Both the position numbers and the translations under genes were made by a program. Below the pieces are notes generated by a model that worked only from the letters and a program-made list of their open reading frames with translations, did no database searches and was not told the DNA's origin. Of a stretch of 64,000 nt of DNA, positions 39,301-53,464 are shown piece by piece. Positions within the stretch are counted from its first letter, which is position 1, and every line of letters begins with the position of its first letter. Source of the DNA: Centropus unirufus (taxonomy: Eukaryota > Chordata > Aves > Cuculiformes > Centropidae); assembly GCA_013397695.1 (NCBI GenBank), contig VYZI01000041.1, positions 1,379,595-1,443,594 on the forward strand, given 5' to 3'.

Positions 39301-42300
39301 AAATCAATAGATGTTGTTTTTAAGAACATTACACTGTATTTGTCATGTCAACTTCCATCCCCCTAAGTGGGGCCACTGCAATTCTGACATTATGAACTCA
39401 GCTGAAACTGAAACCCTGGTTATGGTATGATCACTGCAATAATGAGATCCAGGCTGGGTTCATGTTTTCAAAAGGAATAGAAGATGTTTAATAATTTTAA
39501 CTCAAAGACTGCTGCTAAAATTAGTATTATGTTCATCTTGATTGCTTTGTTCAGAACAGACAGGCCCTGGTGATTTTTATCACAGTCTCAGTACAGCTGA
39601 AACTCGCTGGAAAGAAAAATCACCTATTTCACAGCTGCTTCAAGAATCAATTGGTAAAGCCCTTTATAAACAGAAAGCATGGAAGGTGAGCATAAGCAAT
39701 ACATGTATTTGTTCAAAGTACAAAATGCGCAAGTCAGATCTAAGGAAATATTACATGATGACTGGGTTGGAACTACGCAAGACCAAACTTTTTTATACTA
39801 TCTAGAGATCCCTTGTTCATAACCTCAGGCTACTATCAGCACTGTGATGCCTGCAACAAAGTACTATGTGCATATCAGTACTTGATGAACTGAATGAATA
39901 AATGTTAAATCCCAAAGCAAAATGTTCCTTGTGATCTCTGTTAAAAGTCTGCAACCCTTTAAAACAAGAGCCTTAACATCATAATCTCCATGGCATCTGA
40001 ATCATCACGAGAAATGAGTTCACTTTCCATACACCGTGTTCTGCCAAGCAAAGTTATTTTTCTGAATACTTATTATGTAATTGTTCAACAGGAAAGGAGA
40101 GACTGGTGCTAACCCTGTTCATGCTCACTGCTCAGCTCAGCCTGATGAGATGCCTTCTGCTAACTGGAGCAAGTTCCTGTTCAGGTTCCACCCTCCTTTG
40201 GCTTTGTACTCCCCCTCAGTCAAAGCACTGGCAGAGGCCATGAGTGAGAAGCAGCTTCTCTGCTACTCCTGCAGTGCTGGAACAACTCCCTTGTACTGTG
40301 AATCTGCTGTTTATTTCTCACAATGTATTCATGTCAAAGTCCTTTATCAGGGTTCAGACTCAAAAAAAGAACAGCACATCTGATCTGCAATCAAGAGATT
40401 TCTGTTGAGCTGGACATTTGGACCGAATCCCTGGAACTGCCTTTACATAGCTACTTTTCTCCATTTTAAACACAGGCTTCATTTAGATCTTCCTGTGTTT
40501 CTACTCTTCATAGTTATCTTCTGTGACTGTAAACTGGGTAAACAGAGGATAACATACGTTAATACCCAGCACTGTTAAGAGGAGTGAGAAAGCAAAGCAG
40601 CGTGGCTTCAGAGTAAAGATTCGGCAAACAAGGACAAGAATTCAAGACTGATAAGGGAAAGCCCAGGAAGTGAGAGATCTTATAAAAGTCTTTCATCAAA
40701 AATAATAAACCTGAGGCCCACCTTGTTCCCCCTGAGTTTTTAGATTGCATTGCCAGCTTTCTTTCCACCACAGAGCAGCAAGAGAAAATCCTTAAAAACA
40801 GTCAAAGAAAGCTCAGATCTTCAATAAATCACACGTAGAGGATCCTAAGCTTATGTATAAACTCAAAATACCACAGAGCCCGCGATGAAACCACAAAACT
40901 TGGCAGCATGCGTCACCCTTTCCTATGCAGTGCTGGGAAAGAAGCCATCTTCTCAAAGCCTTTATTTACAGCTCTCTTGACAATATATACCTACGCCTGA
41001 ACCCATTAAGCCGATATCAACATTCCCAATGCTTTTAATGATCTACGGAGCGGGCCTCTGGAGACAGCCAGTCTCTTAGCCACAGAAGAGAAAAACAGCA
41101 GTGTGGAGATGGAGGTTTTCTCTGACTCCAGAGACAAGATATGTGGCAGCTCCCAAAAGGCTTGATTTCCCTGACACGGACCCAAAAGCCAGCTTGTACT
41201 CAGACTAGAGCAGTCAGACCGAAAGTGAGCTCTGATTCTGGCATAAATCAAGGGGAGACAGTGTGAGGCCTATGGGGAGCAAAGAGATAGAATCAGGAAA
41301 CCACAATTCATTATTTATCTTTTCAGAACCCTGCAAACAACAGAAACTTCCAAAGTAATGATCATCTGAATGCAGCATTGCACGTAATGTATCATCACTG
41401 AACAGAGTATTAAAACATCAAATAAAGAGTTGAAAGATTAACAGGATGTTTACAAATAATTATATAGAAGGTGATTGCCTAATTTTGAACTTTAGTTTAG
41501 TGTGTTGACCTTATATTCAAATATATCCTTATTTTGCAATATTTACACATATGTAGTTTGTGGTTTCACATGGTATTGTAATAAAAATGCTGATTTACTA
41601 TGCAGACACAATCCTCATTTTTCTGTGCTGCAAATGCAATTTGACAAGCTATTTCATTCCTCCTTTTGTAGTTGTGTGATTAATTATTGTTATTTCCCTT
41701 TGTTAATTTCACTTAATAATCATTCGCGCATTTTGTTCAACAAAAAGTAGAAAGTTTGGCTCTTGTCACAAAAGCATAATTTCTAAAAGGAAAAAAAAAA
41801 GTCTGTTTTATCACTCTTCAGGTTTATAATTTGGCCTAAATATTTCCTCTCTATACTATAAGAATTATGGTGTTGAACACTCATAAAACGAGTGCAACAT
41901 GAACTGCATTATTTTCTGTCCAACATTCGTTATGATCAGTTGCAAGAAAAAGGAAATTGCTACGTACACAAACCAATATTGGCCAATTGGATTTATGAGC
42001 CGATACTTCACGGCTGTATCAGGTTGGCCTGTGCCCTCCACCAGCATAAAAGAGACACTGGTGATGTGGGAGGTTGTTGCTGTGCTTTGAGGACATTCCA
42101 TGGCTTGGTTGTGCCAGGCACTGTACAAATAGGTATGTTATAGCTATTCCAGTTACATTCAGTTTCCCTGGGTAATACTGATATGCATTAATCCTTACAG
42201 CATATGGTAAATATACTTCAACCCACATCAGTGTGTATTTCCCTGCTCATCATGTCCCATGGGTAATCCCAGATACACCAGAGTCCTTGAGCTGCATTTC

Positions 42301-45300
42301 CACATGGACCTCCTGAAAACAACAGGACGAAGGTCAAAACTTTCCCCATACTCTCATATGGAACACCAACGTAGGACAACCTATCCCTGCTGCCCACCTA
42401 ATCTAATGGTTTTCTGCACAGGGGAAGAGAGGGCAACATTTCTCCAGGGAAGGTAGGGAGAGCATGGAGGAAGGTAAGAAGCTGTGATTCTGTGTACTTT
42501 TTGGTTAACAATACACTATCTCTTACAGAAGGCAAATATAATCCTGCCACTATGCCTATGTGAAAATGTACATATGTATCAGCATTTATGGTGATCACGG
42601 ACCAATAACACCTCTTACTATATAATTTTGATCAAGTGATAGTATTAATAAATACAAACACTTTCAACTTCACATAAAACCCGATGCTTCTGAAAGCACC
42701 ACTCCAAGGCAGTTATAGATGTGTCCAGTGATTTCCATTTTCGCTATTATTGCATAAATCTTTTTTCTCCATTATCTCATTTAGTCAGGGTCAGATTTAT
42801 GAGGGTTGAACTGGCTCCTTCCATGATCTAAAGAAAACTATTATACTTATCTATATCTCAGTTGCTTATTTGCAAAATTAATATAACTGTAGTCTACTTC
42901 TAGAGGAACTTAATCACAAGAAGATGCACTAGTATTGTTCTTTAAGCCTTAACAATGCTGAAGATTTTACTTGTATTTTGCTCTTCCCCTCTCAGAACTG
43001 TTAAAACTAAAACACAAAGCTTCATACTGTGTACTGAAATGCCAAGGAAAAAAATATGATATAAATCTACGGCTATGAAACAGCATCTAAAAATTATGAT
43101 TTTGATCTTTTAAAAGACAAATCACTAATTTCTGGTTTTGATGAGATATGGGATGATAAAGGTCATGCTGAAAAAAAGGACTAAGCTGACAGAACATTCC
43201 AGAAGTTTCAAAACTGATATTTCTGCTCTTGTCCCATTGGAAGGAAACAAAGGATCTTCTGCATGCAGTGCAGCAGGCTGTTACAGCCCCATTGAAGAGA
43301 CCCATTCACTATGCTTAATGCAAGGACAATTCTAAACTCACCTAAGGATGTGCAGACTGAAGAGTGATAATATGGTATTTTAAATGTTGCAAAATCATTC
43401 CATTTATTTTTTCAAAATACACTTTCAGGATGACACTGGTAAAGAGGCCCCCTTTGGCACATCTTTATAAGGATTCTTAATGTGATACAGTAGAAGTTGC
43501 CAGGTGACTGTGAAAGGACCTTTGGTCAACAGTAACTTGAATCAGCTGCTGACATGAAAAAAGAAATGCAGAGTAACACAGCATTTATTTAATTTGGTAC
43601 TTGCTAGTTTAGGACCAGATATAAATCAAATACAGAATTGCCCACAAGTAAGAGCACATCCGCAGAGCATTATTGTAATCCTTAATTTGCACCTTTCATC
43701 CTCAATATTTTTAACATTTCACTGACACTGTCACTGAATGGCCAACGGGTGTTAGGGACTCTTTGCAGAGCTCTGTAAAGAGCAGGTCTCTGCTTCATCA
43801 TTTTTCAGTGTTTCCATTTCTCATGGGATCTGGGTGTTGTCATATAAAACCCAGCCCATGGTGCTTTCCTCTACAATAAAAGCAATAAATTTCTGTGATT
43901 TCTCATGCCAACAGAAACTAGTACAGAATCTCTGGAGTTTACCTGCTGCCTCTTTCTATAATACTTGGTCCCCGCAGAACTGGCTTTGAAGGTCTTTGAT
44001 GAAAGCTAATGTCCTAATGCAAAGCTAAAAGTCTGAGAAAACAAGCCAAACTTTTTTTCTTTGAAGAGTCTATCCCTCTGTGTCCCTGACTGCACAAATG
44101 CTGTAAGGTGGAGCTGAAAGTGCCTTACCCTCCACTTCTCTTTCAGAAGCCACTTTACGCTTATTCTGGGTTAAATTTGCAATTATGCTCTCACGTACAG
44201 GTCTGTTTACAATACACTAATCAGGTTCAACAGACTGCAGAAAGAGTGACAGAAGCAGCTCTGCAAACCGGAGAAGGCAGGGAGAGGAGGAAGTGGAGAA
44301 GAGAAAATGAGGGTACATTTTGGAGAAGCTGTGAAATGAGGCAGTTTTCTTTAATGCCCAAGTGAGTTTACTATTGCATGCAGAATTTAAGGGAGATTGA
44401 TTAATTGCTAGAGGGCCTAGAATGGACATTGTTATTGTCATTTAATTCTAAATAAATACAGTATTATACAAATCGAATCTAAGGGGAACAAAACCAAAAT
44501 CTTTTGTTCCTCTCAACAGTAAGGAAAACACTAAGTAAATAGTATTAATAATAGCAACAAGGGGATGGAGTCTAGCAGAGCTTTTAGGTCACTGACTCCA
44601 TTCATAGAAAGGAGAAAGAAAGGAAGGTAAGGTACAATCTAATTATTTTCAAGCCATTAACTGAGATGTGGCCTACTTTGATTGTAAACTTCTGGGGACA
44701 AAAGCTTGTTCTTCTCTGTACTCTCATGTCTTGAAAAATGCAGTCTGCATCCCTGGGCAGGGTTCCTGGGCCCCAGTATATTAACCCATCACACCGTGAA
44801 GGTGAGCACTGCCTTGGCTAGCCACCTGCCACAGCTGGGAGGCCTCTCAAGCTCTAACTTGGCATGAATGGCTGGCAAGGCGGAATGTGTTTTGAGATTC
44901 ACGAGGCATTATGGGAAGAATTAAACTGTTCGACTTAATAATTGGTCCTTCTATGAAATCCCAGTATCTCTGATGTTAGAACAGGTAACTATCTGTGCAG
45001 AGATCAGCATGAGTCAGGAGCCAGGTCAGGAAAATCTATTCCTGAGAACTCAGGGGTATGTACATAGTCCTATCCAAAATCAGTCATCTGGAATCTGGGT
45101 CAGAGTAAAAAATAATTGGAAGAGTTACAACGTTGAGCAGGGAAAGACCTCTTGGGGAATGATCCCAACTATCTTTCAGTTTGAAAAGTGCTATTCACTG
45201 AGAATGAGCACATTATTCTTGATTTTCTGTTTCTTCCAGGTCAGCTGTCCACCTAACCTGCCATACACAGAGAAACGCTGATTGTGATGGTTCTGTTGTG

Positions 45301-48300
45301 AAGTGTATGACAGCTACTGGCTTTTGGTGCTGAAATCAAAAATCACACACATTTCATGGAGCAGGTGAGGAGGAATCCTGCCCAACTCTATGACTGCAGA
45401 GAAAAAACTCAAAGAAATAAATGCATCCTTAAAGATCCTGGAAACAAAAGGGCATAACAGACATGTATTATTTTAAAACAAGTTGATTTAGAGCAGTCCT
45501 GATTTTGAAATGTGCTATGAGGGAAGGTGCAGTGCAGAAATTCCGTGTTCTTAAATGGCCCACACTTCCCAGCACCTTGGTGATTACATTTCGGTTGCAG
45601 GTGAAGAAGTTTCACGGTGTAATTTACAAGTCATCTCCAATCTGGAGATGGAAAAGCCCTGGTTTACTACAGGTAAAAGTGCCTCACTTCTTCCACAGCA
45701 ATCACGAGATGTCAGGAGTACAAGTGCTTGGTTCTACTGGTATTCAGCCTCATGCACAGGTTTGAAAAACATGTGCAGAAGATTTGAGCAGAAGCATTAT
45801 TTTTTAATTAAGAGGGGTAAAAAAAATCTCTACAAAGCATCTTAAACTGACAAGGTGAGGTGTGTGGAATGACCTAAGACAGACAGGCACTGATTGAAAG
45901 CCATTGAGGTAATTCCAGAAGTAATTAGATCTTTGGACAACAAAGTGATGAAACAGGACAAACGACCTTTTCTCATTTCCACACTACCAGCTTATTTTTC
46001 TGATTTGTTTCACTCTCCAGGAACAGTATTTCTTTTAAACACTAGTAGAAAAAAATATGGCTACAATACTGAGCGGGGATGCAGAGTATCTAGATTCAGC
46101 GCCTGGCTGTGCTGCAGATTTCCAATATGACCTTGGGCACATCCATTAATCTCTTGCATCTCAGTTCTTTAGCAGTAAAATGGAAGGAGAGTTACTACTT
46201 TTCTCTTGCCCACTTGCCTGTCTTCTGTACAGAGGCCATGAGCATTTTTGGAGCAGAGAGCTTCCTGGCATAACCATGTCTATAAATTTAGCTGAGGCCA
46301 CGTAGGTCAAACACTGTGCTAAAAGTCAAGCATGGAGAGGCCAAAGACAGCATTTGGAAGCAGTCCCGGGTCTGTGCGCTGGCTGTAGCTGGGTCTTTGC
46401 TCCAGCCCAGGAGGAGGTCCCCAGGCTGTCCTCTTCCCAGCGCAGAGGCAGAGGACACGCCACCTCTCACCTGCTGCCCACTGCAAATAACTAAGCAACC
46501 CAGCAGTGGGGCATTTTCTAGTCAGGTCCCATGACCTCAAAACCCTACTTGAAATACTTGCCAACTTTTTATAGCAAAGGAGGAAGGTAGGATTTAGACC
46601 GAAGACACGTGGTAACTTATAGAAGATATATCAGACAACTACAGATTGGCCTTACAAAATTATTGTGAAAATCTACCATTCTTGGCATCTAATCACCACT
46701 TTGCTGCATCTGTGAGAGCAAATATATAAATATGCACCCAAACACCGACATTCACATTCTGTCTATACATAATATGCAGATACCTATATGTGTGTACATA
46801 CATATCATTACACACCCACACATGACCATATTTCAACACAGAGTAATGTCAAAGTTGATTAACCATTAGAATAAACATCCAACTCTACACATTTTTTGCC
46901 AGACCTCTGTGAATTCAATATAATTACATTTTTGAGGATGTATTTTGCAAAAGTGCCAGATAATGCCAGAAGCACAGCTTCGAGTCGACTGCATTCTTAA
47001 CTCCCACCAGTGTCCTCGCTATGACAGTTTTGATACAAACAGTGTGTATTAGATCATTAGTACAGAGACAACCCGCTCTCCCTGCCATGCTTTTGAAGCT
47101 CAGCCTGATGAATGGGAACTTGCTCCTTTCGCGTTCAGCCTGGGCAATATATCAGAATGCTGTGCCCAGGGAACGGCATCTAGATTGCCTCTGACCGTGC
47201 TTCTGGGGTGTCCCCTATCAGCAGAAACAAACAGACAAAAATACACAACATGCCTACAATCGATCAAGCTATAATTTTCTAGAAGCCTATAGAAGGTCAT
47301 TTATTGGCTAATAAGGCAGGCAATTATCCAGGGTCCATTAAGTAGTACAAGCACTCAAGCCTCCACCCGCATCTGTAAGGTTTCTCAGCACTCCATGCAG
47401 ACCAGAGCGTGTATTGGTGGCTCCCTGTTTCTGTTGCTGACCCTCTTAAAAAGTAGAGTAATATTTATTGTATGGAAATGTGCAAAGAATAATGAGTCAA
47501 AGATTTCTATGCATGAGTCAGGAATAAAGGTGGGGGTTCCTTCTGTTTATTTTTTAAATTTTAAACACTTGCAGAATATTTCAATAGGCATAACTTACAA
47601 ATCTCTCCCTTTGCATGAAACAACCTGGAAGAGGTGACAGTAATTACAATCACAGCTGTCCAACAATGTAGCCTTACACTCTGCATCAGCCTTTTGCTAA
47701 TCAAGTTGCTGTATTGATCAGCTCTCCTTAGATGCTTTCCCTTTTACCCCAGGGCCCATGTGATGCTCTCCGCATGGGTTGTAGCTCCATTACAGCAAGG
47801 CAGTGAATTTGATTTGGGACATAGCCAGGCAACCCTGCACCACAAACACCACACGTACCTACAAATACAAAAATCATTTACCTCTTCTATAGTTAAATTT
47901 GCCCTCCAGATATCACATGCAATGCCTATTGCTGTTAGAGAAGCACGGTGACTTTCTGATTTTCTCTTTCAGGCAATCCCTGCATGACTCCCACAACTTT
48001 TGGATCACATTTTAAAGAACATTAATTCTCTACAAGCCTCATGGAAATAAGCAGCTTCACTCAGATGAGATACCCCAAGCAGAGCTTCCACTGATGGCAA
48101 GTCTGTACTAGAAATTGTGCTATTCTTGAACCATTAAGGAGCTTTGGAGGAGAGAGCTGCTGCAAGTCCTAGACACAAGAACTGGCTTTATATATTCTTT
48201 TAACCAATAAAGCATCTGGAAATGGGTATTTTGGCTATTTTTTCCAAACACAAAAAGAAGGCCTCCTTACATCCATACTTATGGACTTCATTAATGTTTT

Positions 48301-48551
48301 TCATTTTTGTGCAAGATCAAATTCTAGCCTCTTCACTGTTGACTTTGCAATTAAACACAACACTTACACTGGCTCTGCATTGACTCTGATCCTCCTTGTC
48401 ATTTCTTCCTGACTCGCTCATGTGAAATCTCTGCTCTGAATACATCAACAATGATCAGCTATCTCTTAGAATTAGTGACTGGTTTAAAAAGATCTATCTC
48501 AACCTTAGTTAAGGACAGTTACTACAGTTCATGTTTGAAATTCAGTCTTTA

Positions 48552-48592
48552 TAAAAAAAAAACCAAACAAAACCCACCAACAAACAACACAT
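48552..48592. repeat. A-rich CAAA/CCAA simple tract
   Basis: A run of ten A followed by irregular CCAAAC, AAAAC and CAAC units. It is low-complexity sequence. Confidence 0.75.
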
Positions 48593-50463
48593 AGCCATCT
48601 TTTTTCTGCTCTGCTGATAATATTGGAAAACTTCTGCTGGAAAGTTCTAATCATAACGCTGTATATTTAAATTTCAAGACAGACTAAGTTTAGAACAAGA
48701 TAATGTGGCATTTTAATCATGGTTTTTCTATTTATATATTTCCTATGTGGCACAAGACCCCTTTAATGAGAGCACGTTTTAGAGTAGCTTCAACACCTAG
48801 CATTATTATAAGTTTTTGAATGTGCCAGAAGCTTATCAGCTAAAATATGTTAATTTCTCTAATGGGGTAATGAAGTCTAAATGCTTTCAGGAAGACATTG
48901 CTATGATAATGGGTCTACTTAAAACACAACATTAGGAGAACCTTGATTACAGGTTGCTCAGTAGTTTCTGACTTCCTTGGGAAGCAGAGTTTGTTCCATA
49001 CCTAATTTGCTGCAAGAGCTGTTGGGGAAGAAGCTCATTTCCATCTACTTAGTAAATCATCTTTGATAACATAGCCAAAACAGTTAGCTGTCTGGAAAAA
49101 ATCTGCCAATACAATTCCATGACCCAGACAGAAAGCCTAACTTAGAGCTGCAAAAGCTTTAGGGATGAAGTGAAGCCATGAAACATTCAGAGCATGTAGA
49201 TGGTGAAGTGGTGGCATGTATGTAAGAAGCGGATAGTCAAAATGTAGTGACAAGTTTGATGAAAGAAAAAGGCAAGGAAGAGTTATATAAAAGTGATGAA
49301 GATGGCATGCTTGCCAAGGAAACCACTTGGCCAACATCTGTGCTCTTCTCAAACAAGACTTTCCACAACTATTTGTGCAGGTCTTGGCAACTGGGAGACT
49401 CCCCCATCAGAACCTTGAGACACTTGTATTTTCTAACATGACTGCTCCACTTGGCTTTGCTGTCTTCCCAAGACCTGAATGTCACTGACAAAAATGTCTT
49501 CCACCTTCCAAACACACATCCAGCACTCAGCCTTTTAATTCTCCCATGTTTCAGCCCTATACGAAGCAGGAAAACCTCACACTATGACGGCTCAGGAAAG
49601 GACAGAGGCAGAGCTGTGGTATCTACTTTGTGCCCCTCCAGACAACACCTTTACACCAAACTCCACCCAACAAAGCCTTGGACAGCTTAATCCTGCATCC
49701 ACCTTGGTTTCAGAGCAGAGAGATGCAATCCCTGTATTTGACCATCTTGCAATGTCAGTATAAGGCCTTCTCCCTGGACTGCTCACTACCGCACCCACTC
49801 CAGCGCCATTGACAACTGCTAACTTGCACCTTGTTTTTACAGGGCTGCCCTGATCACATGTTTCTTCAATTCCACATGTATCGTGCCAGCTTCAGGATCA
49901 GACCACAATTAGATCAGCCAAACCAGTAATGATTGAGCTTGTAGCTGAATGGGAGAAAAAGTACATGGTGTGTAGAGGAGATTCTTGTCAAGCAACACCT
50001 TATGTACAAGCTAGCATGCTTTTACTGAAAATTAGATAAAAACCTACTAAAAAAAAAAAGACACATCTCCATTTCCCAATGCATCACACCAAGTTCTGAC
50101 CTCAGACATCACATCTGAATTCTATTATAAGAAAATCAAGAAAACCTGACCCTGTTGTACAGCTACACTCTTTGAAAGGAAAAGAGCTTGATATTTGTCT
50201 TGATGTTTTCAGCTGGGACTACGCTCTCCCTCATTTTGGAAACAAATGGCTCTGTAAATCCAGCAGTATTGAGCTCAGCATGATTCAAGTGAACTAAATA
50301 TTCTACCTTGGTATTTGCATTTTCTCTTTTATTAAAAAAAATAGTAATCCACTCTTTAAATCCAGTATTTCTGTAATTAATTTTCAGTCATTACAAATCA
50401 CCTTTAACTGGATTAGCTATAATTACAATAAAATAATTCCCTGAAATCATAAGTTATATTTGT

Positions 50464-50485
50464 GGGGTTTTTGGGGGGGGGTTGG
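50464..50485. repeat. G-run cluster (G4, T5, G9)
   Basis: GGGG, TTTTT, a run of nine G, TT, GG. The long G run could contribute to an intermolecular or imperfect quadruplex. It is also a likely sequencing or assembly trouble spot. Confidence 0.75.
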
Positions 50486-50783
50486 ATTTTTAGAGATGAA
50501 CATTAGTTGAACATATGAGTGATGAGAAACATTTCAGAGGTAAATATTAATATTTCCTCACTCATTTTCATTGAGTTTGTTTGTGAATTGCCCTCTTTTG
50601 TCCCCAGTGATCTTGCCTTAGACTTGGACTTGACAGACCCCAATTAGCAGAAACAGTGATCCATTGTTGCTCCTCTGCCACCTGACCTGGTGCTTGCTGC
50701 AGTGCTGGTGGGGGCCCTCAGGAATCTGACGGTCAGCATGGCTTTCTTTTCCTCAAGCATCAATCTGTCCCTTGCTCGTCCCT

Positions 50784-50823
50784 GGCTTTAATCACCTCAT
50801 CCTGATGAAGGAGGATTAAAGCC
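50784..50823. repeat. 40-nt near-perfect hairpin
   Basis: The outer arms GGCTTTAATC (50784-50793) and GATTAAAGCC (50814-50823) are exact complements. Inside, CCTCATC pairs with GATG and AGG across one bulged A, leaving a CT loop. An A mismatch and a bulged G separate the inner and outer helices. About 17 base pairs form in 40 nt. It is shorter than a normal pre-microRNA. No known family was recognised. Confidence 0.8.
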
Positions 50824-51980
50824 ATGCCTACATTTTAAAAACAGACAGGCATTTTCCTTGGCATGGCATGACGTAACTTTAAGGAGTCAAATCTTCTGAG
50901 ATCTCAAGTATTTCTGGCAAAACTTTGCAATGGCTCAAGTGAGGCACCCACAAACTACTTAGTATGCTCCGGGGCTAATCTAATAATGCAACCCTGGTTG
51001 AAGTCTGCAGTGTAAATAGTATCATGATTTTTGGCATGAATTCCAACCCAAATCATGGTTTGCTTTTCGGATGTATTATTTCCTAGCCAAGGGTGCCGCT
51101 GACTATGTTTCTTGGGTTAGGCTCTTCTGCTACATACATCAACACAGCTCGAGTAACTTCAGTCAACATTGGCTGAAGGTACGGAGCACACTATGTCCAA
51201 AAGGACATTCCCTTACGTTGTACATGACTTTACAGCTTCAGAAGTCATCTAGGCTTCTCTGCTCATATTGTGAAATGAAATCAAATGTCATGTAAGGCAG
51301 AAATCAAACAAAAAGGGAGCAATGACCTATGGGTACAGCTGACCCTAGACGAATGGAATAAATTTGCTGGAAATACAGGATTCTCATTCAAGACCTTTCA
51401 TTCTTAAAATAAAATTACATGGCATGTTGGCAGGAGTTCTGGCACTGCTCTAACACCAGACACAATTTCACATTTAATACACGCCGTAAAAGTAGCACAT
51501 TTGATTTACATGAACAGATCATGTCACGTAAATGTAACATTGTGCTGCAAGTTACATTTTCTGCCACATATAAGAATGCACTGCCTTCGTTTCCACTCAT
51601 TCCAGTTCTCTTAAGTCATTGCACAAAAAAGTACAGCAGGACTTAATAGACTGAGCATTCTGAAAACTCATTTTGATATAAGTAAAGTCAAATAAGCCAC
51701 TAGAAGTACAATGCACAAAATAAAATTCTCTGTAAAAAAAGTGGGAGTTTAGAACCAGGTTACTTTAGAAAAATACAAATGATGCACATCTTATGCCGTC
51801 TGATATTGCCTAAGGTTCTAGTATCTCTGTTTAACTAACTTCTTAAACAAGATGTTTCTCTAGGGCTTTCAACAGCTTCTCTTCTTCCTCCACCACTGTT
51901 AATACACATACCTCTGGCCTGATCTTTTTCCTAGTCCCCATTTTCCACAACAGTTCAGGCCTGGTGATACTAGCCCTGAA

Positions 51981-52022
51981 CTAGCTCCAATTAAATTAAA
52001 TTAAATACTAGCTCCAATTAAA
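51981..52022. repeat. Direct repeat of a 15-mer around an (AAATT)n tract
   Basis: CTAGCTCCAATTAAA appears at 51981-51995 and again at 52008-52022, a period of 27 bp. Three AATTA-type units lie between them. This looks like a partial tandem duplication mediated by the AT repeat. Confidence 0.8.
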
Positions 52023-53450
52023 AAGCACATCCTTCCATAAAGAAGACAGAAGTGGAACTGACAACCAGGATGCTTGCAGATCACTCTTCAACTGTGTGGC
52101 ATAGCTTCAGACACAGATTCACCCATCTCCAGTTCCACTGCTGTCCCTATGGGGAACATGGACAGCTGCCCTTTCTCAGCCCTATCCCAGTAGAGGACAA
52201 AGTTATGGACACACAGGCTGGTTTCTGCTGGGTGGTGTACTGAAATCGTGCAGCGAGGGGCTGGGAAAACGGCACTGCCAGCAAAATGCAGGGCAGGACC
52301 TCAGCAGCCCACAGTGAGATGAACTGAAACTGCTGCGCTTGACAAACCAGCCAGATCAATGTGTAAAGGAGAAAGAGGATAGAGAAAGACTAATTAGACT
52401 AAAAAGTTACTTTCCTCAGTTTCTCTTCATATTCCATGGCCAATCATGGCATGAATGATCATGAAGCTCATGTTTAGCATCTTTGTTCAGGAATTACGTG
52501 GCCCAATTCATTTTGCTTACAGTGTGTATATTGCTTGAAAATACAGCCTCTGACTTGATGCTCAGACACTAGGCAGACATTAAGTATGTTAATATTGCAG
52601 TTATAATTACATGGTTTTTTCCTTCTAATTTTGGAAGGATAATTCTTTGGAATAATTACACAAAGGATAACTAAGTTCTGGGAAACGTTTGAGTCACCAA
52701 GAATCACATCTGCACTCCAGCAGAAAGGCTTGTTCAAATCTTGAATATTTTTATCCCTGCTAATTGAAAGAGCTGGAAAAAAGCAAAAAGTTGGTTTGTG
52801 TCTTTTAAGAGAAATGCACGGAATCTATCTGGAACATGCTATAGGGATTTCCTCTAATGGAAAGTTAGAGAAAATGACTTAAAATTTGCTGAAGATTTTC
52901 CATTTTATATTTATCCAGTACCTTCCTGCTTAAAGAACACACAGACAAACTACAAAACCAACATGTCTCAGGTCTGAAATATCCCATAAGGAACTCCTGC
53001 CTAGATCTAGGAATTAAATGCAGGAAGACACGCAAGCCATGGTAGGCAGACAATTTTAGTTTGTAGTACAGTCCCTGCATAATAGGACACTAAAATACTC
53101 TCAAAAGAATTGAAGAAGAAAACTGCATACAACTGAAGCTGCCATTTAAATGTCAGGCTTACAGAATTCCAACACTGAAGCTGCTCATTTCAGAGCAGCC
53201 AAGGACCCCTGAATAAAAAACCAAATGAAAAACAAATGGAACTTTTTGGTGTTCAAAAGCATGGTTTCAAAACCTGGAGGTCTCACATTTTAACAAATTC
53301 ATTAGCAGCCAAAATAAGTTCAAGTGGAGCTGCTGTGCCTTATTCTCCCTCTTCTTTGCCTAGCTGTAATGCAGATTTCTTTCAGAAGCCCAGGCTCTCT
53401 CTGTAGTGTTTGTGTGCTACCCGCAGGTCTGGAGTCCTCTGTTCATTCAC

Positions 53451-53464
53451 ATTATTTAAATAAT
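53451..53464. repeat. 14-bp AT palindrome
   Basis: ATTATTTAAATAAT reads the same on both strands. Palindromes of this kind are common by chance in AT-rich DNA. Confidence 0.6.

Larger units (their letters stand above)
36388..50783 (-). other. TMEFF2: TMEFF2 upstream intron, right-middle segment
   Basis: AT-rich non-coding DNA. No recognised exon or transposon. Small features are a GC-richer patch near 46310-46540, a degenerate pyrimidine/purine dinucleotide stretch near 46720-46830 (TATG/CACA), an A-rich CAAA tract at 48552-48592 and G runs at 50464-50485. Confidence 0.6.

Noticed and set aside
46720..46830. Possible CA/TG microsatellite
   Set aside because: The CACA, TATG and ACAT units are too irregular and interrupted to call as a repeat array.
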